A stretch of 6,713 nucleotides of DNA from an uncultured Lachnospiraceae bacterium (GTDB lineage: Bacteria > Bacillota > Clostridia > Lachnospirales > Lachnospiraceae): NCBI GenBank assembly GCA_900554925.1, contig USJG01000125.1:1-6713 (forward strand), read 5' to 3'. The translations under genes and the position numbers were made by a program. Shown piece by piece: positions 4,641 to 6,713 of this stretch. The notes below the pieces were generated by a model. The model saw only the letters and a program-made list of their open reading frames with translations, did not search any database and had not been told where the DNA came from. How positions within the stretch are numbered: position 1 is the stretch's first letter; every line of letters starts with the position of its first letter.

Positions 4641-6320
4641 ATGAATATTGTCGATTTACACGTGCATTCCACCAAATCTGACGGAAGCTATACTCCCATA
4701 GAGCTGGTTGATTATGCTGTTAAAAAAGGTCTTTCTGCTTTCGCCCTGACCGACCATGACACCACCGACGGCATTGAAGAGGCCATAGAGGCTGCCAGGG
4801 GCAAAGACATTGAAGTGATTCCCGGCATTGAATTTTCTTCTGAATATGAAGGCCAGGATATCCATATTGTAGGACTTTATATTGATTACAAAAGTGATTT
4901 CTTTAAACGCAGGCTTACAAGCTTCGTAAACGGGCGCATTATCCGCAACCAGGAAATGTGCCGCCGCCTGACAGAGCATGGTATTCCCATTACCTATGAA
5001 GAACTGACAGGTGAGTTTCCCCACAGCGTTATCACCCGGTCCCACTTTGCCAAATTTATGCTAAGCCGTGGTTATATCAAAAGCATGAAGGAAGCCTTTG
5101 ACCGTTACATCGGCGACCGGGGGCCCTGCTTTGTCCCCAGAAAAAAGATTACTCCCATGCGGGCAGTAGAAATCATATTAAAAGCCGGTGGTTTTCCTAT
5201 CCTGGCCCATCCCCTGCTCTACCACATGAGCGGAGAAAGGCTGGACAAATTAGTTTCTCTTTTAAAGGATATGGGGTTGCAGGGCATTGAAGCCATCTAC
5301 AGCACCCACACTCCTTCCGATGAAAGAAAAATGCGTGCTCTTGCAGCCAAATATGATCTGTGCATAAGCGGCGGCTCTGATTTTCATGGCAGCGCCAAAC
5401 CCGGACTGGATCTGGCAGTTGGCTATGGCAGGCTGTTTATCCCCGAGGAAATCCTTGACAAAATAAAAGAACGAAGACAATGGATGCTCACACACTCTGA
5501 GCAGCTAAGGCAGAAGAAAATTCTTTTTACCGATTTAGACGGCACCCTCTTAAACGACCAGAAGCAAATTGGCAGCTATACCCGTGAAATTCTGGATGCC
5601 TGGACCGGGGCCGGTCATAAGCTGGTACTCTGCTCCGGCAGAGACATCAACAGCGTTGGAAGCGTTAAAGAAGAGCTGAAGCTTAATTTCCCCGGTATGT
5701 ACCTGATCGGTTACAATGGCGGTGAAATTTATGACTGCGAAAATCAGAAAACCATCTGTAAAACAGCACTTACCCTTGATCAGGCCTCCCATATCCTGGA
5801 GGAAGCGGCAAAATTCGGCATCCATGCTCATACTTACACACAGACCCATATTGTTGCCCCTAAGGATACGCAGGAGCTTGCCTATTATCGGCGTGTCATA
5901 AAGACGCCTGTGATTATCAGTCCAAAGGTAACTGACGTCATGACCGAAGGCCCCTGCAAGTGTCTTGCAGTTGAGCTAAAGGATGCAAAAAAACTGGAGG
6001 ATTTCAGGCTTTCTCTCCTGCCATGGGCTTCCTCGGAAGGGATTTCCATGATGTACTCAAGCCCTTATTATCTGGAATTTTTCCCCTCCTCTTCCGGAAA
6101 GGGAACCGCGGTCCGGACTCTCTGCCAGCTTCTTAACATTAATCCTTACTTTTCGGTAGCCGCCGGAGATGCGCAGAACGATATTTCCATGATTGAAGCA
6201 GCGGGCATGGGAATTGCTATGTGCAATGGCAGCGAAGGTGTGAAAATAGCCGCCACCACTATTACTGAATTTGACAATAACCATGACGGACTGGCATATA
6301 CTCTGCGTGATCTGATTTAA
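4641..6320 (+). CDS. PHP-domain phosphoesterase fused to Cof-type HAD phosphatase
   Basis: A 559-residue soluble protein with two hydrolase domains. The N-terminal PHP domain (about 1-280) resembles the YciV/RNase AM type (3',5'-nucleoside bisphosphate phosphatase / 5'-3' exonuclease). It has the metal-binding set H7, H9, D14, D38-H39-D40, E64, H75, H135, H190, H223 and D247-H249. A short linker (about 281-293) leads into a HAD-IIB (Cof-like) domain. That domain has motif I DLDGT with nucleophile D298 and acid D300, motif II serine S332 in CSGR, motif III lysine K487 in SGKGTA and motif IV GDAQND (509-514). All key residues are present, so both halves should be active. Cof-type enzymes dephosphorylate sugar phosphates, nucleotides or cofactors such as FMN and PLP; no substrate can be assigned here. 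It lies 29 bases after the ABC-F gene, with AAAGGA about 11 bases before the ATG, and is probably in the same operon. No stop or frameshift breaks the junction, so the fusion looks genuine. Confidence 0.9.
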   Translation: MNIVDLHVHSTKSDGSYTPIELVDYAVKKGLSAFALTDHDTTDGIEEAIEAARGKDIEVIPGIEFSSEYEGQDIHIVGLYIDYKSDFFKRRLTSFVNGRIIRNQEMCRRLTEHGIPITYEELTGEFPHSVITRSHFAKFMLSRGYIKSMKEAFDRYIGDRGPCFVPRKKITPMRAVEIILKAGGFPILAHPLLYHMSGERLDKLVSLLKDMGLQGIEAIYSTHTPSDERKMRALAAKYDLCISGGSDFHGSAKPGLDLAVGYGRLFIPEEILDKIKERRQWMLTHSEQLRQKKILFTDLDGTLLNDQKQIGSYTREILDAWTGAGHKLVLCSGRDINSVGSVKEELKLNFPGMYLIGYNGGEIYDCENQKTICKTALTLDQASHILEEAAKFGIHAHTYTQTHIVAPKDTQELAYYRRVIKTPVIISPKVTDVMTEGPCKCLAVELKDAKKLEDFRLSLLPWASSEGISMMYSSPYYLEFFPSSSGKGTAVRTLCQLLNINPYFSVAAGDAQNDISMIEAAGMGIAMCNGSEGVKIAATTITEFDNNHDGLAYTLRDLI

Positions 6321-6397
6321 TAATCAGACAGCTGCAGTAGCGCCCAGCACACATAGATATCGTTTTCAGAAAACAGTTATGTGAATTGCCATAGTAA
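6321..6397. other. 3' flank of the PHP-HAD gene, small hairpins only
   Basis: No gene is seen. A 7-base-pair hairpin straddles the stop codon (TCTGATT 6311-6317 with AATCAGA 6322-6328). A second hairpin lies at 6350-6383 (outer CACATA/TATGTG, inner GTTTTC/GAAAAC). Neither is GC-rich nor followed by a T run, so neither is called a terminator. Confidence 0.4.
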
Positions 6398-6511
6398 TGT
6401 TACACAGTAGAGGGCAAAAAATCCTTGATTTAAGCGGCTTACAGACACGAAAACATCAAGGGGGAGGGATTTATACCTTTTCCCTCAAAAACGGGGTTCT
6501 ACTGCGTAACA
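6398..6511. repeat. Nested inverted-repeat element, 114 bases, non-coding
   Basis: The terminal arms TGTTACACAGTAGA (6398-6411) and TCTACTGCGTAACA (6498-6511) are inverted and match at 13 of 14 positions. Inside, GAGGG (6410-6414) can pair with CCCTC (6482-6486) and CTTGAT (6424-6429) with ATCAAG (6455-6460), giving a nested fold. Stops in the frames examined leave no protein. It sits between a gene end and a tRNA gene. It could be a miniature inverted-repeat element, a recombinase-related remnant, or a structured RNA; no target-site duplication is obvious. I do not recognise the family. Confidence 0.5.
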
Positions 6512-6523
6512 ATGCGGAGGTAG

Positions 6524-6569
6524 AAAAACAGAGAGCCAACCACTTTTGAAAGTGATTAACTCTCTGTTT
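6524..6569 (-). terminator. Bidirectional intrinsic terminator
   Basis: The arms AAACAGAGAG (6526-6535) and CTCTCTGTTT (6560-6569) form a perfect 10-base-pair stem. An inner CACTT/AAGTG stem (6541-6545, 6550-6554) closes a TTGA loop. On the minus strand the stem runs into five T residues (complement of 6524-6528), which suits termination of the leftward tRNA transcript. On the plus strand GTTTCTGTTT follows, a weaker tract that may also stop the PHP-HAD operon. Confidence 0.65.
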
Positions 6570-6660
6570 CTGTTTGCAATCCTGTTTGTCAATGTTAGTG
6601 ATAATTTGTTGTAAATACTTCCTTATCACTGTAAACCTAAGTGTTTAGGATTATAGTAAA
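6570..6660. other. Spacer between terminator and tRNA gene
   Basis: This is an AT-rich spacer without a gene. It holds one weak hairpin, CCTAA-gtgt-TTAGG (6636-6649), just beyond the tRNA 3' end, without a T run. It may be a processing or pausing structure, or nothing. Confidence 0.35.
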
Positions 6661-6713
6661 CAGCTCGTAGGGGAATCGAACCCCTGTTTCCGCCGTGAGA
6701 GGGCGGCGTCTTA
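6661..6713 (-). tRNA. tRNA-Glu (anticodon CTC), 3' part, cut by window edge
   Basis: Read on the minus strand, the anticodon stem is CCGCC/GGCGG (6702-6706 and 6690-6694) with loop CTCTCAC, giving anticodon CTC at 6697-6699, which reads the glutamate codon GAG. A short AAAC variable loop, a T arm AGGGG-TTCGAAT-CCCCT and the acceptor strand ACGAGCT with discriminator G follow. The 3' CCA is not encoded, as the next bases are TTT, so it would be added by nucleotidyltransferase. The D arm and the 5' acceptor strand lie beyond the window. The core closely resembles bacterial tRNA-Glu in general. Confidence 0.93.

Noticed and set aside
6311..6328. Hairpin across the PHP-HAD stop codon as a terminator
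   Set aside because: It is a seven-base AT-rich stem with no T run after it.
39..6360. Shared word CACATAGATAT near both ends of the window, as a possible att pair
   Set aside because: A match of this length is expected about once by chance in a window of this size, and no integrase lies between.
6350..6383. Hairpin CACATA...TATGTG with inner GTTTTC/GAAAAC as a terminator
   Set aside because: It has low GC, an internal bulge and no T tract; it may still be a minor structure.
1..6713. CRISPR array
   Set aside because: No regularly spaced repeats with spacers are present.

Overview
The window looks like chromosome of a low-to-moderate GC anaerobic Firmicute, most likely Lachnospiraceae (class Clostridia). 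This rests on strong AGGAGG-type ribosome binding sites, TTGnnn/TATAAT-like promoters, the wording of the ABC-F and MFS proteins, a holin-like type I toxin peptide of the kind common in that group, and a tRNA-Glu without an encoded CCA. The taxonomic call is inference; no marker gene is present.

Layout. Positions 1-89 are AT-rich and carry two DnaA-box-like sequences. A leftward two-gene unit follows: an SLC45-type MFS transporter (960-2270), then a membrane-anchored glycerophosphodiester phosphodiesterase-family protein (90-920), 39 bases apart. A roughly 640-base intergenic region (2271-2913) holds a compact type I toxin-antitoxin locus too small for ordinary gene calling. It has a 30-residue single-span toxin on the minus strand (2620-2712), its promoter and structured leader, and a convergent plus-strand antisense RNA (about 2525-2630) with its own promoter and intrinsic terminator. 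A rightward unit comes next: an ABC-F ATPase (2974-4611, start corrected from an upstream ATG) and, 29 bases on, a protein fusing a PHP phosphoesterase domain to a Cof-type HAD phosphatase domain (4641-6320). The right end is non-coding. It has a nested inverted-repeat element (6398-6511), a bidirectional intrinsic terminator (6526-6569) and the 3' part of tRNA-Glu(CTC) on the minus strand, cut by the window edge.

How the parts relate. The MFS/GDPD pair plausibly joins uptake of a small solute with hydrolysis of a phosphodiester, but neither substrate can be read from sequence. The ABC-F protein is a soluble translation factor, not a transporter; its partner is a two-domain phosphatase with all key residues present in both halves.

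The most interesting part is the toxin locus. Beyond the known toxin family, its two ends carry a roughly 28-32 base imperfect inverted repeat. This would let the 5' and 3' ends of the toxin mRNA pair with each other, and it places a copy of the toxin leader sequence at the start of the antisense RNA. The leader also has a ladder of alternating CCCTC/GGAGGG blocks able to hide the ribosome binding site.
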